A stretch of DNA of 64,000 bases from Castanea sativa (Eukaryota; Streptophyta; Magnoliopsida; Fagales; Fagaceae): positions 43,173,464 to 43,237,463 of the forward strand of contig NC_134015.1 of NCBI RefSeq assembly GCF_040712315.1, in the 5' to 3' direction. Within the stretch, counting starts at the first letter, position 1, and each line of letters opens with the position of its first letter. This document shows positions 48,057 through 60,203 of this stretch, piece after piece. A program made the translations under genes and the position numbers. The notes beneath the pieces were generated by a model that was not told where the DNA came from, made no database searches, and was given only the letters and a program-made list of their open reading frames with translations.

Positions 48057-48712
48057 TGTAGGGGAACATGTGCCAGGCCCATTTCAAAGCCAAACTAAGA
48101 ATGTTGGGCAGCCCACATTAGAGGAGTGAGCCTAGCCCAATGACAAACGAATTATGAAAGACCCAACGCTTAAACATGTGAATCCAGCTGAACATTAATG
48201 CATATCACAGCACCCGAATTGACGACAGGCACAAGTTACAAAGTAAATTGACACAACGGATCGGTGGGATCCACTGCTAATTTTCGATTCGATAGGGGGG
48301 AACAGTACCATTGATTCACAAGACCACTTAGATCCTAAATTCGGTAGGTCCCACACATGTGAGGGAGATTCCATCATTATGAAGACCCTACTAACGAAGA
48401 GTATAAACAAGGGGGTTTGAAAATTGGGGAGGGGGGGGTGAAATCACAATAGGAATGAGAGTCATACATTTCGAATTTGAGATTCATCTTGGGGCACAGG
48501 GGAACAAACTTAGTCCGAGAATCATATCCTCGGCCCAAGCTTAAAATCAAAAGTGACAATCTGCCTTAGTAGCTCAGCCCATTATAGTTAACAACTGCTC
48601 TTAGGTGCTCCCATCATGGGCTAAAAATGTCCTTAAAAATAAAAACAAAAACAAAAACAAAAAATTTGAGGGCCCCAGCATAATCCTATAGTTTTAGGGC
48701 CTGGCCACTACA
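48057..48712 (-). mobile_element. Solo LTR, copy b'
   Basis: TGTAGGGG to CCACTACA, flanked by ttaat and ttaac; colinear with 18458-19115. Confidence 0.75.
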
Positions 48713-50051
48713 TTAACTTGTATAAAAATTCATTGGTGAGATAGATGGCTAAGGAAAGGGAATTATAAACATGAAACTTTCCTTCAAAAAAAAAATTAAA
48801 ACTAGAGAGAGATGAAACACAAATTTTTAAAATTAAAATAATTAAATATGTGAAATTTTTGCTTTATTGATTAGAAACATAATATTTTTTTTATTGAGTG
48901 TTACTAAATTCGAGTAAAAATACCATATTCCAAATAAGTCATTTTTTATATAAATCTTAGAAAAATAAAAATAGAAATTCATTTATATAAATGATTAGTG
49001 CACCATTTATAAATCATTGATACATGAAAATAAATGCATATAGGCCATTAATACTTCTTGGATATACATAAAATAAATTCATAGTACTACAATGTTTGGT
49101 AGATATATAAGAAAATTGGATTCAAATCTTCTAGATTTCCTAGGGTACTCTACCAAATAAATTTCCGTAAATCTTAACATTTCTTTAATAATTTATTGGT
49201 CTAGATTTTGCTATGTCAACATTCCACTAATAGTAATTTTCTTACTTTGTTTGCAGCATTATTTTATTATTTTAAGAGTATTGTTAGTAGAATGCTGAGA
49301 TGACAGAATATAGACCCTTAAATCAAGAAAGATTGGTTAGGATTTAAGAAAATCTATTGATAGAATACCCTAGGAAATCTATAGGATCTAAATCCAAGAA
49401 AATATGGCTACATAAGAAAATATGACTACAGTGAATGAATATGCATTTAATTCTTCTTTTACTAATCAAGTGCACAATTATTTTATATTATCTAATGCAT
49501 GTGTTATTAAAATTTGCTTTTCTCTCATTATGGTTTTTAGTAATTATTGGTAAACTAATCTAAATACGAGGAAGAGTGTAATATTCCAAATCCACTAATA
49601 TTTTTTATAATAATTAATATTCAAATTAAATTATTTTAATATAAATAATTAATAAATATAATCATACAATTTCATTTTATACAAATTTCATGCACTATGC
49701 TTGTGTCTAGGAACTCTTATTTTTTAATTAAAATATAAAATTTTTGAGTGGAGGCCAGAAGTAATTTTACTTTAAGTGTAAAATTTGTGTCCTGATTTTA
49801 TGAAATTTGAACTTGAATTTTAACTTCATATCCTTAATTTTTCTTACTGTGTTAATTTTTGGGAATTATATTTTCAATTTTTAATTTACATTTATATACT
49901 TAATTTGTCTTATTAACAAATAATTTTCAATTGTATGGTAGATTTAATTTTCTAAGTGTGGAAAAGTGAATACTAAAACAAAAATGTATTTACACCAAGA
50001 TAATTAATTCATGCATTTATCACAATAATACATGACCATATTATCGGACAC
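48713..50051 (+). repeat. X module, 5' flank of copy E
   Basis: Full-length X, closest to the copy C flank. Confidence 0.85.
49095..49425. mobile_element. Foldback element, copy 8
   Basis: Flanked by ctacaatg (49087-49094) and ctacagtg (49426-49433). Confidence 0.7.
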
Positions 50052-50089
50052 TATAAAGATTACAATCTAACACTGTAAAGCTTACTATC
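50052..50089 (+). promoter_or_regulatory. TATA box, copy E
   Basis: TATAAAG 98 bases before the ATG; downstream motif degraded exactly as in copy C. Confidence 0.6.
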
Positions 50090-50149
50090 ATCAGGCAAAT
50101 CACTTTGCATAGTCATAACAAAGTCTAGAACTAGACCAATAAGAAAATA

Positions 50150-50214
50150 ATGGATGTCATTTCTTCAAAAATGGCTTTCTTGATCATCCTACTTGCTTTT
50201 GCAACTTGTAAGTT

Positions 50215-50279
<65 letters not shown>

Positions 50280-50525
50280 ATTTGATTTTTTATATTGATG
50301 GTAGGTTTATCATTACCAAGAATGTCAAATGCTGCGGTTCATTGTTCTCGCGATGTTGATTGTACATTCGCAATCAAATGTCGTTCTCCGTGCTTCCCCC
50401 TTTGTGTAAACGGAGCATGTCAGTGCTCCTGCGCTGCAACTCGAAAACAAGCTACTGTTGAAGGCAATCACGACAATCCGGCAAAAATTAGCAAATACTA
50501 CTCATTCAAAAATAATGCAAACTAA
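50150..50525 (+). CDS. Secreted defensin-like (NCR-like) cysteine-rich peptide, copy E
   Basis: Exons 50150-50207 and 50305-50525; 97-base phase-1 intron with the longest TC run and the same 22-base loss as copy C. 92 residues, eight mature cysteines. Exon 2 differs from copy C at three bases: two of them give Gln rather than Arg between cysteines six and seven, and one is silent. It shares Ala after the last cysteine with C, whereas B and D have Thr. Intron length is not a multiple of three. Confidence 0.82.
50221..50276. repeat. (TC)28 intronic microsatellite, copy E
   Basis: Longest of the five tracts. Confidence 0.95.
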
Positions 50526-50960
50526 ATTGAGTACAAGAAGTTGTACCTGTCTTGCTACTCAATGAAAAATGTACTTATCATGTCGCAGGGATAATAATTT
50601 CAAACTAAAGGCTCTAGGTGGTGTAACGTCTAAAAAGAAATAAGATCCTTTATCAATTTCATTAACGTTGAAATAAAAAAGGACACTTTGCACTTTATGG
50701 CATAGAAAAAAAATAATTGTGATACCATATGAAGGAATTGCAAATTTCTCTAACAGTATGTTAGGATTCATTTCCTATAATCCAATTGTATGATTTTATC
50801 TTCTTACAGTTCATGTCCTAGAATCCAATGTACAATTTTACCTTTTTAACAAAACCTTGTTATTTGCAGAGACTATTTAATATGATCATTAGAAATGTTG
50901 ATACATTTGGAATACATTAAACTTATCTTGCCCCAATTTTTCATTGGCAAGATATTGTAG
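50526..50960 (+). repeat. Peptide-gene 3' flank, short form (copy E)
   Basis: Same retroelement junction as copy C (gatattgtag followed by tgactagcc). AATGAA at the poly(A) hexamer position. Confidence 0.75.
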
Positions 50961-51881
50961 TGACTAGCCAATGATGCACGAATCCTAGTACGCGACTAAC
51001 TCCATTAACTTGAAGAGGTTGTTGGCTACAAAGTTCTTCAATTCGTCAACAATGAAGATCAAGAAGTTCATTGGTCACAAAACCCACGCGAAAGACGCAG
51101 TAGGTTCTTCAGAGAGAATAATGAACTTGGGTACTATCTACTTGTGTCATGGCATTTACATTAAGCCTTATATTTGTCTAGGGTTATATGAAAAGAAACC
51201 CTATACAAATATTCCAACATGGGCCGAAAATCAGATATGGAAATTCTAATTTCGTAAGTCTCGATAGAAACAAGTGTCGAGCTTTAACATTAAATCTTGA
51301 TAGAAGTCTTTCTGTCGAAATTATTGTCGAGCTTTAATGAACAGCTCTTCTTCACTTGTTTCTTGGTCAGATTTTCATGGCTTTAACACTTGACTTGAAC
51401 AAGGGACACAAGAAATCCATATAAATGCATGAATATAAAGAAACAAGATGCTATGAATGACAAGATAAGAGAAAGATCCAAAACATGTGAAAATCAATGC
51501 ATGCAAGAGGGTCTCAACAAATCGAGAAGTTGTCGAGCTACTATCGAGAGAAAACCCCAAAATCTTGGTGGATCGAGAATCTATCAAGAATCTATCAGTC
51601 GAACAGAATGCACAGAAATTTGGCTCAATGAATCTAGAAGTTGTCGAGAAGAAACCCAAAAATCTCGATGGATCGAAGATCTACCAAGATTCTATCGAGG
51701 TTGAAGAAAGAAAGTTCGATAGAAGTGGAATCTATCGAGCTTGAAGAAAAAAGAGTTTTTCAAGGGAGGAAAAACACATAAAGATGAATGAAATAAGCAA
51801 ACTACTCAAACAAACATCCAAGCCACATATTAAGCTCTCAAAACATCTCTCAACATATAAGCATAGCATCCGTAGATCGAA

Positions 51882-51914
51882 AAACACACACACATACACA
51901 CACACACACACACT
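51882..51914. repeat. (CA)n microsatellite with one TA
   Basis: A few repeats longer than the partner at 22287. Confidence 0.9.
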
Positions 51915-52838
51915 AAACAAGTCTAACCAATATTATATTTCAAAAACAAGTTATGACAGTTTAGTGAGCAAATATTAACACATGTATCTCCTGTGATGGC
52001 CAAATCACATTGTACCTACACATGTATCAAAAGTAGCAAAGAATTTTTGCATGTTGTGTGTAAAAACATAACAAGTGTGCACAATTTTCTCATATTATGA
52101 CGATGTGAGATATAAGAAAATTTAATACACTCATACACAATCATAACTATTTAATGGGGACTATCACTTTCCAGGTACATCATATAACTCTCACATCTCC
52201 CAAAAAAAGACTTGCAATCATATTTAAAAGCATTTTGATCTTTTTTGCTTTTATATTCTTTGCATATTTTCTTTTTGAACATATCATGAATGGGCATATA
52301 AGAGAGAAAAGAAATACCCAATTATGTATACCAAAACATCACAATTTCGCTATGTCAAAGCACATAGATTTTATACATGATTGGCGGGCTTTAGTGGTGA
52401 GAGAGTTATTTATTCCTTTCTCTTAGGATTTTCTAGTCCTTCCCGTCAAAAAGAGTGATATGAGTATTAAGATTTAAGAGACTAACTTAATTGTACTTAT
52501 CACAAAAATGTGTCACAAAGCTCACTTACTTAGTTGTGCATTAAAGTGCTCATCTAAGCTAAAAAAGAGATAAAAAGTTTAGAAAATTTTGTTTCAATGG
52601 CCATCCAAGGTACACCAGTACCAATATACACAAACACACACTGTTTTTGTATTTTTTTTTTCATGATTTTTCTCTTTTTAGTTTGAAAAACAAACAAAAT
52701 AAAAACTTAAAAACTAAACAAAAACATACAATCAACATGAAGATGAAAAGCAAGATTCTAAAAGCAGATAAGAAATCAAGCAAAGAGAGTCCTACTTCAA
52801 ACAAAAAGAATTAAAGTATAGGACAATAGAAAAGGCAA

Positions 52839-54625
52839 TTAAGTCTTAGGCTCATTTCTCATCCACACAACACAAGTCTTTGGCCGTGAAGATGAAAAGG
52901 AATGTGTCCTAGTATGTCTACTAAAGGATATATAGGAATTAACATTCTCCTAAAATTGAGTTAAAAAGCTTAAAGCTTTTAATAACTCTCTAAACAAAGG
53001 TGTTGAACCTTGAGAGGGAACCTGTAATCGTTTGGACACTTGCTTATGAGGATACAACTTGAAGCAATTAGGACGAATGTATCTGAAAACACTACAATAG
53101 TGACAAACATGAGTAGTTTTTGAACTCCTAGGCTTCCTAGAGTGAGGTCTAACAAAGGATTTAGAATTAGCTAAATTAGTTTTGGATTTCATACATTCAT
53201 CACCTTTCTCAAATCGGGGCACAGAGACAGTCTTTGATCCAGAAGCCTTGGAAGAGAAGGGACTTGAAGAGTTAACATATCCTAAGCCATCCTTATCAGA
53301 ATTAGGCTTTTGAGGACTCAATACCTCATCAAGCTTTGTACTAGACATCCTCTCTATTTGAGTTCTAGCTTAACTAAGCTCAACCTCAAGATTCTTGACC
53401 TTCTTTTCTAATGAAGTGTTTTCCACAACAAGAGTCTGAACTAACCTTGTAGTCTCATCTAGTTTGACTAACAGTTCAATTTTTTCAATTTTTACCTCAT
53501 TAAGCTCTTTTCTACAATGATGTAAAGCCTTTTCAAATTTTATAAACTCAGTGCATAGTTTATCACAAGCTTCCTGAAAGTTCAATTTCTTGAGTACTTC
53601 ATCATCAGAAGAATCCTAACTTTCACTAGCACTATCCATAATCACCTTATTGGTTGTGGCAGTAAAAGTCATAAAGTGACCACATTCATCTGCAGACTTA
53701 TCAGAAGAGTCATTCATAGTATCACTCAAGGTAGCAACCAACCCTTTACCTTTTGAATTGTTGGCCTTTTCCTTCATGAGATAGTTTGGGCACTCTATCC
53801 TCATATGACCAAAACCTTTGCACTCATGGCACTAGATGAGGGGTTTCTCATTCTTGCACATCCTAGAGGATTTAGATTTCCTAAGAGGCTTGTCCTTATC
53901 CTTTTTCCTATATTGAAGAAACTTAATAATCTCATTAGCTATGAAGGTTAGATTCTCATCATCATCATCATCTTCGACTTCATCTTCGCTTTCATCTTCA
54001 TCTTCAGAGTCATCAATCTCTTCCTCTATACCCTTAAGAGCTAAGTTTTTTATCTTTCCACATTTTCCCATTAAACCTAATCCCATCTCATAGGTTCGAA
54101 GGTTCCTTACAAGCTCAGTCAAAGGAATTTTATCAATGTCCTTCACTTCTTCAATGGTAGTGAGCTTGGCATGGAATCATTCAAGTAAGGACCTAAGGAT
54201 TTTCCTAACAATTTTGGATTCTGCTATAGATCCAACAAGGTCGAAGGCAGAATTCACAATGGCATTGAGTTTAGCATAGAACTCATCAAAGGTCTCATCT
54301 TCCTCCATCCTTACTGCCTTGGTACCTCTATAGGTGGTCTTAAGAATGGTACATGCTTCCTTGGCAACTTCCATTGATGATATTTTCTTGAATTACTCAT
54401 TGGTCACCCTACAAAACAAAGCATTCAATGCCCTACTTTTGAAATATTCTGCTTTAATTGTTGCTTCAACATAATCCATCGACACTTCCTTTGGCATAAT
54501 CCAGCCAACTTCAACAGCTTGCCGAACTTTTTCACCTAGAGCCTGCAAAAAAACTTCCATATGAACTTTCAAGTATGCATAATTAGTGCCATCAAATAAA
54601 GGAGGAATCAAAAGAGATTGTCCAT
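52839..54625 (-). pseudogene. R2 gag relic (unit 2, first copy), best preserved
   Basis: One continuous gag reading register interrupted by about five stop codons but few frameshifts. In order on the minus strand: SLLIPPLFDGTNYAYLKVHM near 54600, the UBN2-like core (DEFYAKLNAIVNSAFDL near 54270), an acidic tract, zinc knuckle CHECKGFGHMRIEC near 53820-53780, a coiled-coil-like stretch (53585-53370, rich in Leu, Glu, Lys), a second knuckle-like CHYCSVFRYIRPNC near 53100, and an end near RELLKALSFLTQF. Carries the 45-base deletion of its partner. Nothing resembling protease, integrase or reverse transcriptase follows. Most stops look like single transitions. Confidence 0.8.
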
Positions 54626-55595
54626 GATTAGAGTGTACCCGCTTTGATACCACTTGTTGGGAAATTTATACCCCGGTTGATAGAATTAATAAGTTTTAAA
54701 CCCAAGTTGTTAATTATATTTATTATGAATAAACCTTGTTAAAACAAACAAACATCAATATCATACACAATGGAATAGTAAATAAGACAAGAAATGACCT
54801 AGGAAAACCAATGAGACAAACTCGTTTCATAGTAAAAACCCTAGGGGGAAACCTTCTTTAAAAGCAATTCACTATAGTAAATGAAAGTTTCAGATCTAGT
54901 ACAAAACATTTGTCCCTAGAATCTACAATCCTCGTAAATGAACTTATAGCAGAAACCTTCTACTTCTTTAAAACCTCTGAACTCCCTAGTATATGAACCC
55001 CACACTTTTGCACGGATCCCAGTACGTGACTAACCAATCATGCCACGTGACTAACTCCAACAACTTAAAGAAGATGTTGTTGGCTTCAAAGTTCTTCACT
55101 TCATTAACAATGAAGATCAAAAAGTACTTGGTTACAAAACCCTTGGCGTAAAGACGACGTAGCTTCTTCAAAGAGAATAATGAAATAGGTCACTATCTGC
55201 TTGTATTCTCTTGGCATCCACTTTTGATAGCCTTTAAAATAAACCTTATATATGTCTAGGGTTGTGAGAACAGAAACCCTACACAAATATTTCAACATCA
55301 GCCGAAAATTAGATCTGGAAATTCTGATTTCGTAAATCTCAACAGATACAACTTGGGTCGAGCTTCTGTCAAGTTTTAACAATATATCTCGATAGAAAGA
55401 ATTTTGTCAAGACTTTTGTCGAGCTTTAATGAACAGCTCTTCATCACTTGTTTCTCGGTTAGATCTTCATGGCTTTAAAACTTGACTTGAACAACATGTT
55501 TCTTGAAGTCTTAAACCCGTCCTAGATCTACCCAATTACAAGTAAAGTGCATTTTGTCAAAGGATTATCCAATTACATAAAATATGTCTCTAACA

Positions 55596-56193
55596 ACTTG
55601 TTGTTCTTATTACCTATAAAAGGAAATGTAGTTTATTATGAGTACTTGGGAAATTTGTATTTATAATTTGTTTTAAATAATTAAGTGCGGGATTCAAAGT
55701 TTTTCTATTTTGAATTATTATTAGTTGCAAAACCGCGCGATGTGGAAATATTTGACAATTTATTTTTCTGTTAGGTAAAAAAAATGAAAATAGTAGATGA
55801 GACTTAAAAGCGTTAGTTTCAAACCATTCTAAAAATGATGTGATTATTTTGAAATAGAGTATAGTTGATACAATATATTATATTTTCAAAATTAAATTAT
55901 CTATAGTTTTTATATTACTTATTATAGATATTTTATAAATAATGTAATGTGTGGTTAGAATTTGTTTCTAGTGCTCCTTTCAATCAGTTTATCCTCAATG
56001 CGTATTGAACGTACCAAAGATGAAATAGATATAAGTAAATCTGTCACTTACATTAAGAAAAATACGATGATAACATAAAAATATGTATGTAATTTTATCC
56101 AAAACCTTACACTAAGAATTAGAAATAATTGTCAATGAAATAGATCATTTTTTAGTTTTTACACAAACCTCCCCTCTCAAAGTATTGTTGAAG
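55596..56193. repeat. Y spacer (unit 2, third copy)
   Basis: Partner of 26004-26593, no gene. Confidence 0.75.
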
Positions 56194-56480
56194 TTGACTA
56201 AATGAACCGAAATGGATCAACTAGACCGAATGGACTGAATTGAACTAGACAAAATGGACCGAATGGACTGAACTGAATCGGATAAAATGGTTCGAATGGA
56301 AAAACAATTAGACCATAATATACCGAAATGCAGCAAATGGACTGAAGTTGAGAGAACGGACTAAAATGGATCAAATTGCACTAAATGGAACGAAACGAAT
56401 CAAAATGGACTTAAAATGACAGAAACGTACCAAGTGAATGGAAGTGGACCTTAATGGACCAAACTAGAGCGAAATACTAT
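56194..56480. repeat. Z minisatellite, copy 7
   Basis: Same unit order as 26594-26880. Confidence 0.85.
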
Positions 56481-56558
56481 GCTAATGTGGCTCAATAGGA
56501 GCATGGCAACAACAAATTATTCACTTTAGCTTTAAAATATAAAAATTCCTATCTTAAT

Positions 56559-57198
56559 TGTAGGGGAACGTGTGCCGGGCCCATTTCAGAGCCAAACTAA
56601 AAATGTTGGGCAGCCCACATTTGAGGAGTGAGCCTAGCCCAATGACAAACGAATTATGAAAGACCTAACGCTCGAACATGTGATCCCAGCTAAACATTAA
56701 TGCATATCACAACACCTGAATTGACGACAAGCACAAGTTACAAAGTAAACTAACACAGTCAGATCAGTGGGATCCACTGCTGATCCTCGATTTGATAGGG
56801 GGGAACAGTACCATTGATTCACAAGACCACTTAGATCCTAAATTCGGTAGGTCCCACACATGTGAGGGAGATTCCATCATTATGAAGACCCTACTAACAA
56901 AGAGTATAAACAAGGGGGTTTGAAAATTAGGGAGCGGGGGTGAAATCACAAGAGGAATGAGAGTCATACATTGCGAATTTGAGATTCGTCTTGGGGCACA
57001 GGGGAACAAACTCAGTCCAAGAATCATATCATCGGCCTAAGCTTAAAATCAAAAGTGACAATCTGCCTTAGTAGCTCAGCCCATTGTAGTTAACAACTGC
57101 TCTTGGGTGCCCCCATCATGAGCTAAAAATGTCCTTAAAAAAAAATTTTTTTTGAGGGCCCCAGCACAATCCTATAGTTTTAGGGCTTGGCCACTACA
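56559..57198 (-). mobile_element. Solo LTR, copy c'
   Basis: TGTAGGGG to CCACTACA; G-rich run interrupted (gggagcgggggtg). Colinear with 26967-27609. Confidence 0.75.
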
Positions 57199-58386
57199 TT
57201 AACTTATATAGAAATTCATTGGTGAGATAGATGACTAAGTAAAGGGAATTATAAACATGAAACTTTCCTTCAAAAAAAAAAATTAAAACTAGAGAGAGAT
57301 GAAACACAAATTTTAAAAATTAAAATAATTAAATATGTGAAATTTTTGCTTTATTGATTAGAAACATAATATTTTTTTTATTGAGTGTTACTAAATTCGA
57401 GTACAAATACCATATTCCAAATAAGTCATTTTTCATATAAATCTTAGAAAAATAAAAATAGAAATTCATTTATATAAATGATTAGTGCACAATTTATAAA
57501 TCATTAATACATGAAAATAAATGCATATAGGCCATTAATGCTTCTTGGATATACATAAAATAAATTCATACTACTACAATGTTTGGTAGATATATAAGAA
57601 AATTGGATTCAAATCTTCTAGATTTCTTAGGGTACTCTACCAAATAAATTTCCATAAATCTTAACATTTCTTTAATAATTTATTGGTCTAGATTTTATGT
57701 CAACATTTTACTAATAGTAATTTTATTGCTTTGTTTGCAGCATTATTTTATTATTTTAAGAATATTGTTAGTAGAATGTTGAGATAACAGAATCTAAACC
57801 CTTAAATTAAAAAAGATTGGTTAGGATTTAAGAAATTCTATTGATAGAATACCCTAGAAAATCTATAGGATCTAAATCCAAAAAAATATGGCTACATAAG
57901 AAAATATGACTACAGTGAATGAATATGCATTTAATTCTTCTTTTACTAATCAAGTGCACAATTATTTTATATTATCAAATGCATGTGTTATTAAAATTTG
58001 CTTTTCTCTCATGATGGTTTTTAGTAATTATTGGTAAACTAATCTAAATATGAGGAAGAGTGTAATATTCCAAATTCACTAATATTTTTTATAATAATTA
58101 ATATTCAAATTAAATTATTTTAATATAAATAATTAATAAATATAATCATACAATTTCATTTTATACAAATTTCATGCACTATGCTTGTGTGTAGAAACTC
58201 TTATTTTTTAATTAAAATATAAAATTTTTTAGTGGAGGCCAAAAGTAATTTTACTTCAAGTGTAAAATTTGTGTCCTAATTTTATGAAATTTGAACTTGA
58301 CTTTTAAATTCATATCCTTAATTTTTCTTACTATGTTAATTTTTGGGAACTATATTTTCAATTTAAAAATTTTAATTTAATTTTAA
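57199..58386 (+). repeat. X module, orphaned copy (unit 2)
   Basis: Same gene-less junction as at 1148 and 28795. Confidence 0.85.
57582..57909. mobile_element. Foldback element, copy 9
   Basis: Flanked by ctacaatg (57574-57581) and ctacagtg (57910-57917). Confidence 0.7.
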
Positions 58387-59219
58387 CCAATGATGCACGG
58401 ATCCTTGGTCACAAAACCCTTGGTGAAAGACGCAGTAGCTTTTTCAGAGAGAATAATGAACTTGGGTACTATCTGCTTGTCTGATGACCTTTACAATAAG
58501 CCTTATATATGTCTTGGGTTATAAGAAATGAAACCCTATACAAATATTTCAACATGGGTCAAAAATCAAATCTAGAAATTCTAATTTCGTAAGTCTCGAT
58601 AGAAACAACTTGTGTCGAGCTTCAACATTAAATCTCGATAGAAGTCTTTCTGTTGAAATTGCTGTCGAGCTTTAATGAAAAACTCTTCTTCACTTGTTTC
58701 TTGGTCAGATTTTAATGGTTTTAACACTTGACTTGAACAAGGGACACAAGGAATCCATATAAATGCAGGAATATAAATAAACAAGATGCTATGGATGACA
58801 AGATAATAGAAAGATCCAAAACATGTGAAAAGCAATGCATGCAATAGGGTCTCAACAAATCGAGAAGTTGTCGAGCTACTATCGAGAGAAAACCCCAAAA
58901 TCTTGATGGATCGAGGATCTATCAAGAATCTATCAGTTGAACAGACTGCATAGAAATTTGGCTCAATGGATCGAGAAGCTGTCGAGAAGAAACCCAAAAA
59001 TCTTGGTGGATCGAAGATCTACCAAGATTCTATCGAGGTTGAAGAAAGAAAGCTCGATAGAAGTGGAATCTGTCGAGCTTAAAGAAAAAAGAGTTTTTCA
59101 AGGGAGGAAAAAGACATAAAGATGAATGCAACAAGCAAACTACTCAAACAAACATCCAAGCCACATATTAAGCTCTCAAAACGTCTCTCAACATATAAGC
59201 ATAGCATCCGTAGATCCAA

Positions 59220-59256
59220 AAACACACACACATACACACACACACGCACACACACT
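59220..59256. repeat. (CA)n microsatellite with TA and CG interruptions
   Basis: Longest CA run of the family. Confidence 0.9.
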
Positions 59257-60203
59257 AAACGAGTCTAACCAATATTATATTTCAAAAACAAGTTATGACA
59301 GTTTAGTGAGCAAATATTAACACATGTATCTCTTGTGATGGCCAAATCACATTGTACCTACACATGTATCAAAAGTAGCAAAAAAAATTTGCATGTTGTG
59401 TGTAAAAACATAACAAGTGTGCACAATTTTCTCATATTATGACGATGTGAGATATGAGAAAATTTAATACATTCATACATAATCATAACTATTTAATGGG
59501 GACTATCACTTTCGAGGTACATCATATAACTCCCACATCTCCTAAAAAAACGCTTGCAACCATATTTAAAAGCATTTTGATCTTTTCTGCTTTTATATTC
59601 TTTGCATATTTTCCTTTTTAACATATCATGAATGGGCATATAAAAGAGAAAAGAAATACCCAATTATGTATGCCAAAACATCACAATTTCGCTATGCCGA
59701 AGCACATAGATTTTATACACGATTGGTGGGCTTTAGTGGTGAGACAATTATTTATTCCTTTCTCTTGGAATTTTCTAGTCCTTCCCGTCAAAAAGAGTGA
59801 TATGAGTATTAAGATATAAGAGACAAAATTAATTGTCCTCATCACAAAAACGTGCCACAAAGCTCACTTGCTTAGTTGTGCATTAAAGTGCTCATCTAAG
59901 CTAAAAAAGAGAAACAAAGTTTAGAAAATTTTGTTTCAATGACCATCCAAGGTACACCAGTACCAATATACACATACACACACTATTTTTGTATTATTTT
60001 TTTTCCTAATTTTTCTCTTTTTATTCTGAAAAAAAAACAAAATAAAAACTTAAAAACCAAACAAAAATAGACAAACAACATGAAAGCATGAAAGAAAGAT
60101 GCAGGTGCAAGAAAGTATGATTTTAAAAGCATATAAGAAATCAAGCAAAAAGAGTCCTACTTTAAACAAAAAGAATTAAAGTAGAGGACAACAAAAAAGG
60201 CAA

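Larger units (their letters stand above)
50961..55595 (-). mobile_element. Gag-only retroelement R2 (unit 2, first full copy), decayed
   Basis: Partner of 21368-26003. Truncated 3' LTR from 50961, interior, gag relic, primer-binding site 54637-54652 (one mismatch), 941-base 5' LTR at 54655-55595. Confidence 0.75.
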
